Position numbers and translations under genes: made by a program
The notes under the pieces: generated by a model
Seen by the model: the letters and a program-made list of their open reading frames with translations, nothing else
Database searches by the model: none
What the model was told of the DNA's origin: nothing
In this document: positions 23,342 to 33,803 of the stretch, piece after piece
Layout: each line of letters opens with the position of its first letter
How positions within the stretch are numbered: position 1 is the stretch's first letter
DNA from: Pomphorhynchus laevis
Lineage: Eukaryota > Acanthocephala > Palaeacanthocephala > Echinorhynchida > Pomphorhynchidae
NCBI GenBank assembly: GCA_012934845.2
Contig: WNNJ02001142.1
Span: 124,001-188,000 of the forward strand
Direction of reading: 5' to 3'
DNA: 64,000 bases

Positions 23342-26300
23342 ATGTATCGAAATGTTACATCTGATATACATCTAATTGAAGAACGGAAAAATCTTAAGAG
23401 TGCATTACATGATCTTCCTATTGACGTTGCCAGAAAATGTAGTTCACCAGTAATAGAGTACCTAGCTCAGTCGTTGGTAAATCGTATTACTTCATTAGAT
23501 GAGGAAGACTTCATTTCGATAAGTGCTCATACAACAAACTGGCTTCTGGATTGCCTCGCATTTAACGTGCAAGACATCCACGACTTTTTGAAGATTGACG
23601 CGGATAAAACACTTACCTCGATAAAATATTGTGTGAATATTTACAGTGAATGGCTATCCCCTTTACACGAAACGGTGGAATACGACCACAAGGAGCAGAT
23701 ATCGATGATGATGCCACTAATGTCCATTCAGCGACGCCAGATACCAGATACGATAAGATCGAATATCGACTACTACAGCCCAATTCTTCTTTGGCACTTG
23801 TTTTACATTTTCAATCAACAACAAACAGAAGAAGATGATAGTGAAAACTTTAGCAAATGTCAATCTTTCTATTGCAAGCGTGTTCTTCGTCTACTGGAAT
23901 GTATTGTTTTTCAAAGAAATACTAAACTAAGCAGCGTAAATCAATTGAATATACATAAGGAGATATTACTGCTTACAATCGCAGTTGCGGACATGGTGCT
24001 GTCCCGGTACCAGCTATTTCCAAACGATATCTTTCTATGTAAGCTCGTTCCTTCGCTAAGTCAAAGCGTTTTTAAAATATGGATGAAAAGTACCGAGCAG
24101 GGTATGATGCTCCTCTCAATATGGAAATCTTTATATATGCTATCTGACCGTTGGATCGATGTGACTGAGGTCATGTATAATTGGAGCATCACTGTGATAG
24201 AGCTCACTCGTCAGTTAATTAGCAATGATGACGATGAGCCGCTGGTAGCTCCGATAGCTATAGCTTCAATCGCTGGGACCCGTTCCAACTTCCTCCTCCA
24301 GAATTACGACAAAGAGGATAAAAGAAGACAGATATCTTTGAGCACTTTCGGACAATTGTATACAAGTTGGTATAAATTTTTGTTTATGTTTGCCGATCCC
24401 GTGGGTTCCATCAAGTTAGAGGATAATATTATAAATTTTCTAAATGTTATAGACCAGGTGACGAGTACTTTGAGCGATTACTCTAGCTTAAACAGCATTT
24501 TTCATCTATTTAGCCACTGGATATTCAAAGTATCATTTTCTAAAGCTTTTCACAAGGGCCGCTCAAGCGCAATTCGTCTACTGTACAGCTTAGTCACATC
24601 AAGGTGCTCAGCTAGACTTGCAAAAGATTATGTATTAAGGCTAATTTATCTAACCTATGATATTCTAGATCCGAAATGTACCGACGTTTTGTCTGTATTT
24701 ATTAGTTACAGTGATAGTTTCTACAGGTTACACAATATACCTACTTTCATGGTCACTGTTCCACGACTAGTGTACTGCTTGAATGTTGTAAGCGATGATT
24801 TCGTTGAAAAAAATCGAACCGGTTGTATTAATGCCGTTACTTCGGCTTTTCCGTTTCTTTACCATTGGAATTTACCCAAATCTGATCGAAATGAATTGCA
24901 TAAGCTATGTGAGCGATTATTACAAACAGAAACAAATCCAATTATGTTTAGAACGCTGTTATGCGTCCAGCGATTAATTGACATCAGTGAATCAAATGAA
25001 GCATCCGTTCTGACTAATGAAGATCATATTTGTAGCATTGTATGTAACAGTATGTTAACTAATTGGATAGACAATTATGCTATTTCAGTTAACTGCATTC
25101 AATATCTCAGTTTACGAGCTGATCCATTAATGAATTCTGCAATTTCTGAAATGTGTGTACTGAGTCTGTGTAAATTTATAAGAACTCAACTCAACAAAGA
25201 ACCATTTAAACATGTTCGACAAATGCATACAGCAGTTGTGTTGGCGTTCGACTGTCTTTGCGTGTATTTAAAATCGCATTTGCTAAAATCGTCTAATATA
25301 CTTCGTCCACTAGCGGAAGTAATAAATTTAGGGATGGTGGGACACAGAACACTGGGAAGTGCTTACAGCACGATTACTAGCAACATCGCTGCTAACGAAA
25401 CGAAAGAAGATAAGCGTCCCGCATCCAGACGTGTGGAACAAGCGGCATACAGACTACTTGATTGGTTCGTAAACGGGGATGAAAGGTTTACTAGTGTTCG
25501 CAAAGTACCAGCAGGCAATGGTTTTGCCCAAGGAAAGAATCACATACTCACAATTAATACAAGTAGTAACATCATTGATATATGTACGATTACATCACAT
25601 GCTAGTTCAGGAACAACTGAATGGACGTGCACTGCTTGCAACAAGGGACGTACTTTTAGCGCAGCAAGTAGATTTTGTGATGTTGACAAAATTTGCAAAG
25701 TTAGTGTTTTAAATAATAGTGAGACAACAAATGATGACAAAATCAATGTTGTCAGCGACGATTCAATAATAGCTGTTCCATTCACTCAAGAAGTTGATAA
25801 TGCAAGAGCTATATACGAAAAAGAATTGAATTCGTTTCGTTTGTGTATAGGCGGCTCTTGCTGTCAATTAAAACATCAATGTGTTAATGAAGTAAATGAC
25901 AGAGTTAATGAATCCATTATGTTCGCAGATACATTGAAATGCAATAGCCCACCCAACAACATTAACTCACTGCTTAAAAAAGCTACATTAAAGGCAAATA
26001 AAGTCCAACGCTCATTTTACCACAATGTCGACGTGACTAACAATTTGCTTGCTCAATTAAACAAAAATTTCTTTCCAAATCAATTCCTAAAGGATGTAAA
26101 TTATTTTAGAAAAATTCAAATACTAGATAGGGTTAAGCTACCCGCTACCAGTCCGACAGGGATTTGTTCGATTTTCTATGTCCGCGCTGATTCTCAGCTC
26201 ACAATGGATTTCAGAGGAGATGAGTTTCTACACAATTCTAGACTGGATAAGCGATTTTTTAATCTTATTAAATCTCTCGGTAAATTGAAGTTTCTGCACG

Positions 26301-26917
26301 ATGAAGATCTACAGCGAATAAGTTTAAGAGAAGTGGATGGTATTCTTTCTTATATGTACAATCGAACACGGCAATGCATTTTAAAATTTATTGTTTCTCC
26401 CGATTGGATGATAAATGCAAGAAGCAATGTATCATCAGACAATATCAGAGGAATGTCGAAGAATTCTTCATCATCAATACCCGCAACAACTTGTCTTGCG
26501 ATCATTTATTTTGAAAGTATTCAGGATATGAAATTGTTCAGTGAGCAATTTAAACGTAATGAAGACCATTATTGTGTAATATGTGCTGTATGCTTTACTA
26601 ATTCAGGGCTGTGTAATATTGCATTTCTAAATTATGGACTAAATGGTGGTGCTATTGGAGGTGGCGGCAGTAAAACTAACAATATCGATATGCCTCTAGA
26701 AAATGATATTCTGCTACATCCCAAAATACTGGCAAAATGCTTACAAGAATTAGCTGAAATGATTTGTCTGCGTGAGTCGATGGAAGTTAATGAAAGTAAT
26801 AGTGGTTATGCTGAAAGACGAATTCAAATACAGAAATGGATGTACCACAATTGTGCGTCGAATGTACCAGCTACCCAAATCAGTTATGGAAGCGTTGAGT
26901 CATCATCATCAGTTTAG
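23342..26917 (+). CDS. RALGAPB: Ral GTPase-activating protein subunit beta
   Basis: Single open frame of 1191 residues (human protein about 1494). RalGAP-beta is the non-catalytic partner of RalGAP-alpha; the complex switches off RalA/RalB and restrains mTORC1. The start fits the family: MYRNVTSDIHLIEE matches human MYSEWRSLHLVIQ. Other family landmarks are IKYCVNIYSEW near residue 98, LLQTETNPIMFRTLL near 530, MHTAVVLAFDCLCVYLKSH near 630, and the C-terminal RapGAP-like domain from about residue 940 (GICSIFYVRAD...) to the end (HPKILAKCLQELAEM...). As in the family, the domain is degenerate and no catalytic asparagine thumb is apparent. The shortfall is mostly in the variable middle, which here has a CTAC...C cluster near 760-785. 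The gene has no introns, unlike beta-catenin and GTF2H4 here. Codons and frame are fully intact, so it looks functional. Confidence 0.9.
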   Translation: MYRNVTSDIHLIEERKNLKSALHDLPIDVARKCSSPVIEYLAQSLVNRITSLDEEDFISISAHTTNWLLDCLAFNVQDIHDFLKIDADKTLTSIKYCVNIYSEWLSPLHETVEYDHKEQISMMMPLMSIQRRQIPDTIRSNIDYYSPILLWHLFYIFNQQQTEEDDSENFSKCQSFYCKRVLRLLECIVFQRNTKLSSVNQLNIHKEILLLTIAVADMVLSRYQLFPNDIFLCKLVPSLSQSVFKIWMKSTEQGMMLLSIWKSLYMLSDRWIDVTEVMYNWSITVIELTRQLISNDDDEPLVAPIAIASIAGTRSNFLLQNYDKEDKRRQISLSTFGQLYTSWYKFLFMFADPVGSIKLEDNIINFLNVIDQVTSTLSDYSSLNSIFHLFSHWIFKVSFSKAFHKGRSSAIRLLYSLVTSRCSARLAKDYVLRLIYLTYDILDPKCTDVLSVFISYSDSFYRLHNIPTFMVTVPRLVYCLNVVSDDFVEKNRTGCINAVTSAFPFLYHWNLPKSDRNELHKLCERLLQTETNPIMFRTLLCVQRLIDISESNEASVLTNEDHICSIVCNSMLTNWIDNYAISVNCIQYLSLRADPLMNSAISEMCVLSLCKFIRTQLNKEPFKHVRQMHTAVVLAFDCLCVYLKSHLLKSSNILRPLAEVINLGMVGHRTLGSAYSTITSNIAANETKEDKRPASRRVEQAAYRLLDWFVNGDERFTSVRKVPAGNGFAQGKNHILTINTSSNIIDICTITSHASSGTTEWTCTACNKGRTFSAASRFCDVDKICKVSVLNNSETTNDDKINVVSDDSIIAVPFTQEVDNARAIYEKELNSFRLCIGGSCCQLKHQCVNEVNDRVNESIMFADTLKCNSPPNNINSLLKKATLKANKVQRSFYHNVDVTNNLLAQLNKNFFPNQFLKDVNYFRKIQILDRVKLPATSPTGICSIFYVRADSQLTMDFRGDEFLHNSRLDKRFFNLIKSLGKLKFLHDEDLQRISLREVDGILSYMYNRTRQCILKFIVSPDWMINARSNVSSDNIRGMSKNSSSSIPATTCLAIIYFESIQDMKLFSEQFKRNEDHYCVICAVCFTNSGLCNIAFLNYGLNGGAIGGGGSKTNNIDMPLENDILLHPKILAKCLQELAEMICLRESMEVNESNSGYAERRIQIQKWMYHNCASNVPATQISYGSVESSSSV

Positions 26918-27370
26918 TCTTTTACTGCTCGATGAAGAAAATGCAACATAAAAAATATTGTACGTAGTTTCCTTGTTTCTTTCGGCAATGGATTTCGTGT
27001 GAACCTTAGTCGTAAATGTAAGCTGCTGTTAAATACAATGTACATAAAAAACATCTTTTATAATTTTTATTTAAATTAGCTCAAAGCTAGATGTATTTAC
27101 GAGCAAATGTATTTATTAGGCAATATTTTTAAATATAATTATGATCTTTAAGCTGTGTCGTAAATATGAAAAGCAAAGTTTGTTATGCTAATTTATCGGT
27201 GTTTAGATGATACAAGAAAAGCGGTAAAAGAGTAATGAAAGTTGATAATGGCTTAATACGAAGTGGTCCGTATTTGTCTTTATAGCTTTAATGTGCAATT
27301 TTATATAATAGCTCGTTCTTTTATATAGCACTATCATTTGCGCACCAGACTGTATCGATTTGCATAGCAC
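26918..27370 (+). other. 3' flank of RALGAPB
   Basis: Presumed 3' UTR and spacer. No exact AATAAA is seen in the first 250 bases; CATAAAAAA words near 26948 and 27045 could serve. No poly(A) tract marks a retrocopy end. Confidence 0.4.
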
Positions 27371-28135
27371 TCCGTCACTTTGCATCGTTACTTTGTTATA
27401 ACAAATCGTTACTTCACATCGTTACTTTTTGTCACTTTCACATAACACTTCGGCACTCGATCACTTTTGCATAACACTTTGTCCCATTTACATACCATCT
27501 TGTCTCTTTTTGCAACACAATCCGTCACTTTTCATAAAACTGTCAATTTGCATAGCAGTTTGTAACTTTTGAATCAGACTCCGTCACTTTTTGCATAATA
27601 CTTTGTTACTTTTGCATAACACTCCTCTACTTTTGCATATCACTATTACTTTTTATCAACATTTAGTCATCTTTGAAGAGCATTTTGTTACTTTTTCATT
27701 AAACCGTCACTTTTGCACAGTACTCATTCACTTTTGTAAAACACTTTGTTACTTTCATCAATCATTTTTTTTCACTTTCGCGTAACAATTCGTCTTTTGC
27801 ATCGCACTCGATAACTTTTGCATAACACTTTGTCACATTTACATATCATCTTGTCACTTTTTGCAACACAATTCGTCCCTTTTCATAAAACTGTCACTTT
27901 TTGAATAGCATTTGTATTTAATCACACTCCATCACTTTGGCATAATATTTTGTAACTTTTGCATAGCACTCGGATACTTTCGCATATAATTGTTACCTTT
28001 TATATAACACTGAGTAACATTTGAATTGCACTTTGTTACTTTTTCCAACGATTGACCGACGATTAAAAAACATTTGAATAGCACTTTGTTACTTTTTCCA
28101 ACGATATGACCAACGATTGAAAATGATTAAAAGGT
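27370..28135 (+). repeat. degenerate ~21-23 bp minisatellite, forward block
   Basis: Repeats of the type TTTTGCATAACACTTYGTCAC, with many substitutions and indels (e.g. 27475, 27590-27650, 27800-27870). The same array resumes beyond the L2-like LINE at 31135, so the LINE lies inside it. Short open readings in it have no coding meaning. Confidence 0.9.
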
Positions 28136-28139
28136 AAAT

Positions 28140-31135
28140 CCTCCAGCAAAACTTCAAGTAAATCATCCGGGGTATCCTCTAATTGATTCTACTCCACTGC
28201 TCCCCAAATCTTCCTGGAAAGTAGCCGTTTTAAATATCCGCTCTCTTAGTAACAAGGTTGATTCAGTATATGATCTTTTCCTTCATAAATCTTTGGATGT
28301 TTTGTGTTTAACCGAATCTTGGCACGTTGATCAGAGTGATTACTCTCTTAAACGCCTCCGCTCTTTAAATCTCTCTGTGATCGATAAGGCTCGTCAACGA
28401 CCTATTAGTTCAAATCGATCAATTAACCACGGTGGTCTTATAGCTTTCTCTCACCATTGGTCTCCATTGCAATCATTACCGTTGCCATTTGTTCCTCTCA
28501 CTTTCGAACTACTTGGGTTCCGTGTAAAAGCCGGCTCGTTGTTTCTCAATATATATTTATTCTATCGACCTGGATCATGTCATCCGTCTGACTCTTTTTT
28601 TCTGTGAACTGTCAAACTTACTTTCTTTCATCTTCCTCTCCGGTTTACCTTGCGTTGTACTAGGTGATATAAATGTTCGCTTAGACCGTCCTCGTGATTC
28701 CAATACCCTAAAGACGATTTCTACATTTAACGATTATGATTTTCAAATCATGTCTCCTCATTATTCTTCTGCTACCCATATTCTTGGCGGTACCCTCGAT
28801 ATTGTTGCCCTACCTACGCGTCTTGCCTTGTCTTCTTCATTGTGCATATCTGATTCTGCTCTATCCGACCACTTCCTTGTTACATGTTCTCTCCCTTTGT
28901 TAAAAATCAATGTTCCTGCGAAAATTATCTCGTGTCGTTCTTGGAAATTCCTCGACTTTTCCCTTCTTCGCTCTCATATTAACCGCTCTCCGTTAATGTA
29001 TCCTTCTTCTATCTACCAATCCCCTAATTACTTATGTACCCTCTTTGACAATGTATTTTGCTCTATCCTCGATGAAATTCTTCCTCTTAAAACTTTTGTT
29101 CAACCACGGCAAAATCTTGCAACATGGTTCGATTCTGAGTGTGTGACTTCAAAACGCCTCCTGCGTCGTTCTTTCAGAACTTATCATCGTTATCTCAGAC
29201 TATCTTCAGAACTCGATTCATCCTTTTATCGTAACCAATTCTTTGCTCTTCGTCGTTCGCATAGGCAAGTTCTGCGTTCTAAGGCACATAGTTTTTGGCG
29301 AAGCAAACTGGATTCCACTAATGACTCTCGAACTAAATGGAAAACTCTTAATTCTCTACTTTCTCGTTCCTCTGTCACCTCCACTCTTGATCCTTCTCAA
29401 TTCTCCGATTACCTAATTTCAAAAACTGTTTCTCTAATCAACTCGATCATCGTCCTTCCACAAATTTATTGTATCTCGTCTGTTCGTATCTCTGAGCTCT
29501 TTTATCTACTTGCGGTATCTGAAGATGAGGTATCTTGCCTTCTTATTTCGTTAACTTGTAAGTCCTCTCCTGCCGATCCCATCCCTACTCGAATTCTCAA
29601 ATTGTTGTCAACAGACTTCACACCGTTCCTTACCAGCCTCTTTAACTCGTCAATAATGAATGGAATATTTCCTGTCCTTTGGAAAACGTCCATTGTTCGT
29701 CCCCTACTTAAAAAGCCCACTCTTGACCCCTCTCTTCCTTCATCTAATCGCCCAATATCAATTCTACCAACCTTATCTAAAATTCTTGAACACCTTGTAT
29801 TAGATCAGATAAACAAGTATCTATCTTCATCGCAGCTCTACCCTTCTTTTCAATATACTTTCCGCTCCAATCATTCCAACAAACTAGCATGTCATAAAGT
29901 ATTTTCTGATCTGCTCTCCGCTCGTGACAAAGGACTGTATAGTGTGGTAATATCGCTCGATCTTTCATCTGCATTCGACATTGTCGATCACGAAATCCTT
30001 CTTTTTCGTCTTCGCTATCACAATGGTTTCTCTTCGTCCACCTTGGCTTGGTTCTCTTCGTATCTCTCCGATCGATCATTTTCCGTCCATTCTAATTCAA
30101 TGTGTTCTCCTCTATCTTCTTTCTCTTGTGGTGTACCTCAAGGTTCTGTACTTGGCCCTATTCTATTTACGCTTCTTGGAGATTTATCTTGTAAACTAGT
30201 AAATTCTGCTTCAGGGTAGTGCAGTACGCTGATGATATACTTCTTTATTCTCATTCGTCTCCTCATTCCCTAAGCCAACTTTTCGTATCCGCATCTAATT
30301 GTCTTCGTGCTCTATCAGAACATCTAATTTCTTTGCGCATGTCCCTAAATCCTACCAAATCTAAAGTGTTATGGATTTTTCCCTCCACTGTTTCTGTTAT
30401 TCCTCCATCTCTGTATCTTCAGACCACAATTATTCCTGCTGTAGATAAACTAGTATTTCTAGGTATTCACTTCGACAATAACCTGCATCTCGATCCCTTC
30501 ATTCGTGATAAAACTAGGTCTTCAAATCTTCTTCTCCGTGATATTCGTCTCGTCAGAAATTCTCTAGATTTTAATTCTTGTAAATCTCTTTTCTCCTCCC
30601 TTCTTTCCCACGTATTGATTACTGTCTTAGCCTTCTCGTTTTCTCTTCAAAGTCATCCCTTAAACCTCTTCAACGCCTCATTAACACTGCGGTGCGCATC
30701 CTTTTTCGACTTCGTAAATTCGATCATATTTCCTCCTATTTATCAAAACTTGGATGGCTAAGTATTGAACATCGCGTTCGTTTTCGTCTGCTTTGCCTGA
30801 CTTATCGCCTTCTCCATTGTAATTCTCCTTCTTATCTTTATCTGCCAACTCTAAGTGAATCTCGATATCTTTCTACTCACCTACGTTCCTGTGATTATCT
30901 TCTGCTACACGTACCTATTCACTCAACCAACTTCGGCCGTCGATCCCTACATATCGCTGCTCCTCTTCTTTGGAATTCCTTACCTAATCATCTGCGATCA
31001 TCATCCTCACTCCGATTTTTCAAAAAGCAGCTAAAATCGTTGCTACTAAACGATTAACGTTTTTTTATTTTATCTGTTTCGCTGTTGTGGGCTTGTAAGC
31101 ACACAGTCTGTGTGCATTTGCCACATTTAAAACAA
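28140..31135 (+). mobile_element. L2/CR1-like non-LTR retrotransposon, nearly full ORF2, broken
   Basis: Forward LINE with an APE-type endonuclease (VAVLNIRSLSNKVDSVYD from about 28220, CLTESWH, then LGDINVRLDRP near 28660 in a shifted frame), a long central frame 28750-30219 with the reverse transcriptase (PISILPTLSKILEHLVLDQI, SLDLSSAFDIVDHEIL, GVPQGSVLGPILF), QYADDILLYSH at about 30220 in the next frame, and an L2-type C-terminus at 30692-31057 (AAPLLWNSLPNHLRSSSSLR). At least three frameshifts break it, near 28606, 30215 and 30700-30760. No separate ORF1 is recognised. The 3' end carries a terminal stem-loop at 31099-31115. It lies inside the minisatellite; no clean target duplication is visible. 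Confidence 0.93.
31099..31115 (+). other. 3'-terminal stem-loop of L2-like LINE
   Basis: GCACACAGTCTGTGTGC folds as six pairs with a five-base loop, just before ATTTGCCAC at the element's end. Equivalent hairpins with different stem bases occur in two other 3' ends (53961-53976 and 61219-61235 reverse). 3' hairpins in this LINE group are thought to be recognised by the reverse transcriptase. Confidence 0.7.
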
Positions 31136-31588
31136 ACTTTCAAACTTTTTCATAACACCGTCACTTTCGAGCAGCATTCCTTCACTTTTGTAAAACACTT
31201 TGTTAAATGATTTCATCAATCATTTTGTCATTTTCGCATAACAGTTTGTCAGTCAATCACTTTTACATTGCACTTGACACTTTTGCAAAACGGAGTGAAT
31301 GTCACTTTCGCATTCAAAAGTGAATGCGATCATAAAACTGCCACTTTTGCATGACACTTTGTAACTTTTCAATCACACTCTGTCACTTTGGCATAATATT
31401 TTGTAACTTTTGCATTCATTCAGCCACTTTGTATAACATCGTAAGTTTTTTATAACATTTAGTCACCTTTGAATGGCACTTTGTTACTTTTTCATAACAC
31501 CGTCACTTTCGCATAGAACTCCTTCACTTTTGTAAAACACTTTGTTACTTTCATAAATCATTTTGCCATTTTCGCATAACAGTTTGTC
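31136..31588 (+). repeat. minisatellite, forward block 2
   Basis: Continuation of the 27370-28135 array (CACTTTGTTACTTTTTCATA- and ACACCGTCACTTTCG-type units), with one short inverted stretch near 31300. Confidence 0.9.
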
Positions 31589-31813
31589 TTTTTAACAATC
31601 TTTTAAGCCCGACGCGGAAGAACGACGATAACAGTATTTGATACCTTTTCGTCTTAACAATGACTCATCAGTGACAGATCCCTCCCACTGCTGGATGCAG
31701 AGAAGAACTAGCAGACGGGAGGGATATGGTACTGATGAGTCATTGTGAAGACGAAACGGTATCAACTACTGTTATCGTCGTTCTTCCGCGTCGGGCTTAA
31801 AAGATTGTAAAAA
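31589..31813. mobile_element. 225 bp palindromic element with hammerhead-like words
   Basis: Arms of about 80 bases (31589-31671 and 31732-31813) are near-perfect reverse complements, from TTTTTAACAATC / GATTGTAAAAA at the ends through GACGCGGAAGAACGACGATA inward. The centre has a second stem (ATCCCTCCC / GGGAGGGAT). Each arm carries, on one strand, CTGATGAG, a GTC/GAC stem with an eight-base loop, then CGAAA: 31732-31756 forward and 31671-31647 reverse. AACAGTTT occurs near both outer ends and might be part of a target duplication. No coding capacity. Confidence 0.85.
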
Positions 31814-31866
31814 TAATTTAACAGTTTAATAATTTAATAATTTTCATAATAATTTATTAATTTATT

Positions 31867-32443
31867 ATGAAAGTAACAAAGGGTTTTACAAAATTGAAGA
31901 AGTGCTGCGCAAAAGTTACGGTGTTATGAAAAAGTAACAAAGTGCTATGCAAAGGTGACGGTGATATGAAAAAGTAACAAATTGATATGCAAAGGTGACT
32001 GTGTTATGAACAAGTAACAAAGTGAAATGCAAAGGTGACGGTGATATGAACAAGTAACAAAGTGCTATGCAAAGGTAACAATGTTATGTAAAAGTAACAG
32101 TGCTATGCAAAGTGGAGGAATGTCATGCAAATGTGACAAGGTATTATGCAAAAGTGACGGAGTGTAATACAAAAGTGATTGAGTGAATAACTGTCATGCA
32201 AAAGTGACAAAATGTTTTGGGAAAAGTAAAAAATAAAGTTTTACAGAATTGAAAGAGTGATGTGCAAAAGTAGCGGCATTATGAAAAAGAGACAAAATGC
32301 TATTCAAAGCACTGTAAAAATTGACGGTAACGAACTCTGTAAACTTGGCATATCACTCTTTTTCAAAACATCGAGTAACATTTGAATTGCACTTTGTTAC
32401 TTTTTCATAACATCGTCACTTTCGAGCAGCACTCCTTCACTTT
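31867..32443. repeat. large inverted repeat, left arm (right arm 36865-37350)
   Basis: Composed mainly of the minisatellite in reverse orientation (GTAACAAAGTGCTATGCAAA units) plus unique sequence (CTGTAAAAATTGACGGTAAC, CGAACTCTGTAAACTTGGCA). Read backward it matches the right arm. The innermost ~210 bases are almost identical; the outer part differs by about 90 bases of repeat-unit copy number. The arms enclose the I/Jockey-group LINE. Confidence 0.88.
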
Positions 32444-32507
32444 TGTAAAACACTGTGTTACGTTACTTTCACCAATCATTTTGTCACTTTCGCATAACAG
32501 TTTAAAA

Positions 32508-33632
32508 ATGAAAAAGTCAAGCAGTCAAAAATTTACCATCGGTGCTTCAAACAACTTACAAAATCAAGCTAATATGGAACGGAACTCAGGTATTTCCAAT
32601 GTAACATCGAATTTTCAAGCCAAAGAAAACAAGGTTAGTCCTATTTCGTCTAATTTTTTAATCTCAAGCACGGATGGAGAACTCCCTCCTGTGCCTAAAG
32701 TGGTGAATCTGGTAATAATCAGACTTCTTCAACCATTTGAAAGGAAGAATCTTTTCAATATTTTTCTGAGAGAGTTTACAAGCTCTTATAAGAAGAGAAT
32801 TCTATTTAATTCGATAAAATATTTAGATTCCGAAATCCGGGTTTCTTTCAGCTCTCCAGATCTGGCAGCATCGTACCTAGAATTTTTCGAAACACACCTA
32901 AAAGAATTTGGGTCAACTACTTACAGGCCTATTCAGGCGACTTTGAAAATTAATAATTTTCCGCCCTTCGCAACGGAGGAAGATATCATTGCTCTCACAT
33001 CTGAGTTCAAAATTCATAATATTCGCCCAATCCTGGGCAAGAAAGGCCAGGCTATACCAATAGCATTCTGTTCTACCGCAGTCGATCAGGCGGAATGTCT
33101 GGCTAAAAGCAAATGTAACCCCTTTCTGGGGTACAATCTTTCTTTCAATATCGTAAATGCTGATGACTTAACATACCCCCATTGCAATGGGTGCCACCTC
33201 TGGGGGCACTGGTCCTCGAACTGTACTAGGCCCCATACGTGTGGGGTTTGCAGCTCTTCCGAAGTCCATGAGGGGAAATGTTCTCTCCCCCCTCTGTGTT
33301 CCAATTGTGGTGGTCAGCACCCGGCCTGGTCTAGAAGATGTCCTATCTTCAAAGAATACAAATTAAGGCATTGTGGGGCACCGGTCAAACCGGCCCACTT
33401 TGCCGCTGCCAGCTTATCCAATTCAAACGGTTATGGTATGTCGGACACCGACATTTTCAAAATTGTTGACGCAAGACTACAGATATATAAAGACGAGATT
33501 CGAGCCTTAACGAACCATCTGATAGCGAAATTCGAGGAGTCCCGTTCTCCTCAATCGACTATTCTTACCTCTTCAAAGAGAGCCCCCGTTCTAAGAAGAG
33601 ATCATCTTCTAAACAAAAGTTGGCTTCCTTGA
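32508..33632 (+). CDS. LINE ORF1 (gag-like, CCHC zinc knuckles)
   Basis: 374 residues from ATG 32508 (MKKSSSQKFTIGASNN); the open frame continues upstream to 32382, but that part is minisatellite. Order: low-complexity N-terminus, an RRM/esterase-like middle (KINNFPPFATEEDIIALTSE), then three knuckles: CNGCHLWGHWSSNC, CGVCSSSEVHEGKC and CSNCGGQHPAWSRRC, about residues 225-275. In this LINE group such proteins bind the RNA and aid its packaging. The end at 33632 may be premature: another 170 bases lie between it and ORF2 and still resemble the other copy. Confidence 0.85.
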   Translation: MKKSSSQKFTIGASNNLQNQANMERNSGISNVTSNFQAKENKVSPISSNFLISSTDGELPPVPKVVNLVIIRLLQPFERKNLFNIFLREFTSSYKKRILFNSIKYLDSEIRVSFSSPDLAASYLEFFETHLKEFGSTTYRPIQATLKINNFPPFATEEDIIALTSEFKIHNIRPILGKKGQAIPIAFCSTAVDQAECLAKSKCNPFLGYNLSFNIVNADDLTYPHCNGCHLWGHWSSNCTRPHTCGVCSSSEVHEGKCSLPPLCSNCGGQHPAWSRRCPIFKEYKLRHCGAPVKPAHFAAASLSNSNGYGMSDTDIFKIVDARLQIYKDEIRALTNHLIAKFEESRSPQSTILTSSKRAPVLRRDHLLNKSWLP

Positions 33633-33803
33633 AGTTGGCAAAGAAAGATGATATATGCTGGGAGTTGTTGGCCTCAAAGGGAGATGAAGATAATGCCGGT
33701 GGGCAAGTGTCTTCTCCTGGTAGGGCTGGGAGTGAGAAGGGCAACTTTCTCTCTCCTAGTTTCTGCTAGGAGGTAGGCATCCCACTCCAGCTGTCGTAAC
33801 ACA

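Noticed and set aside
25540-25785. 81-codon reverse ORF inside RALGAPB
   Set aside because: Antisense shadow of a real coding frame.
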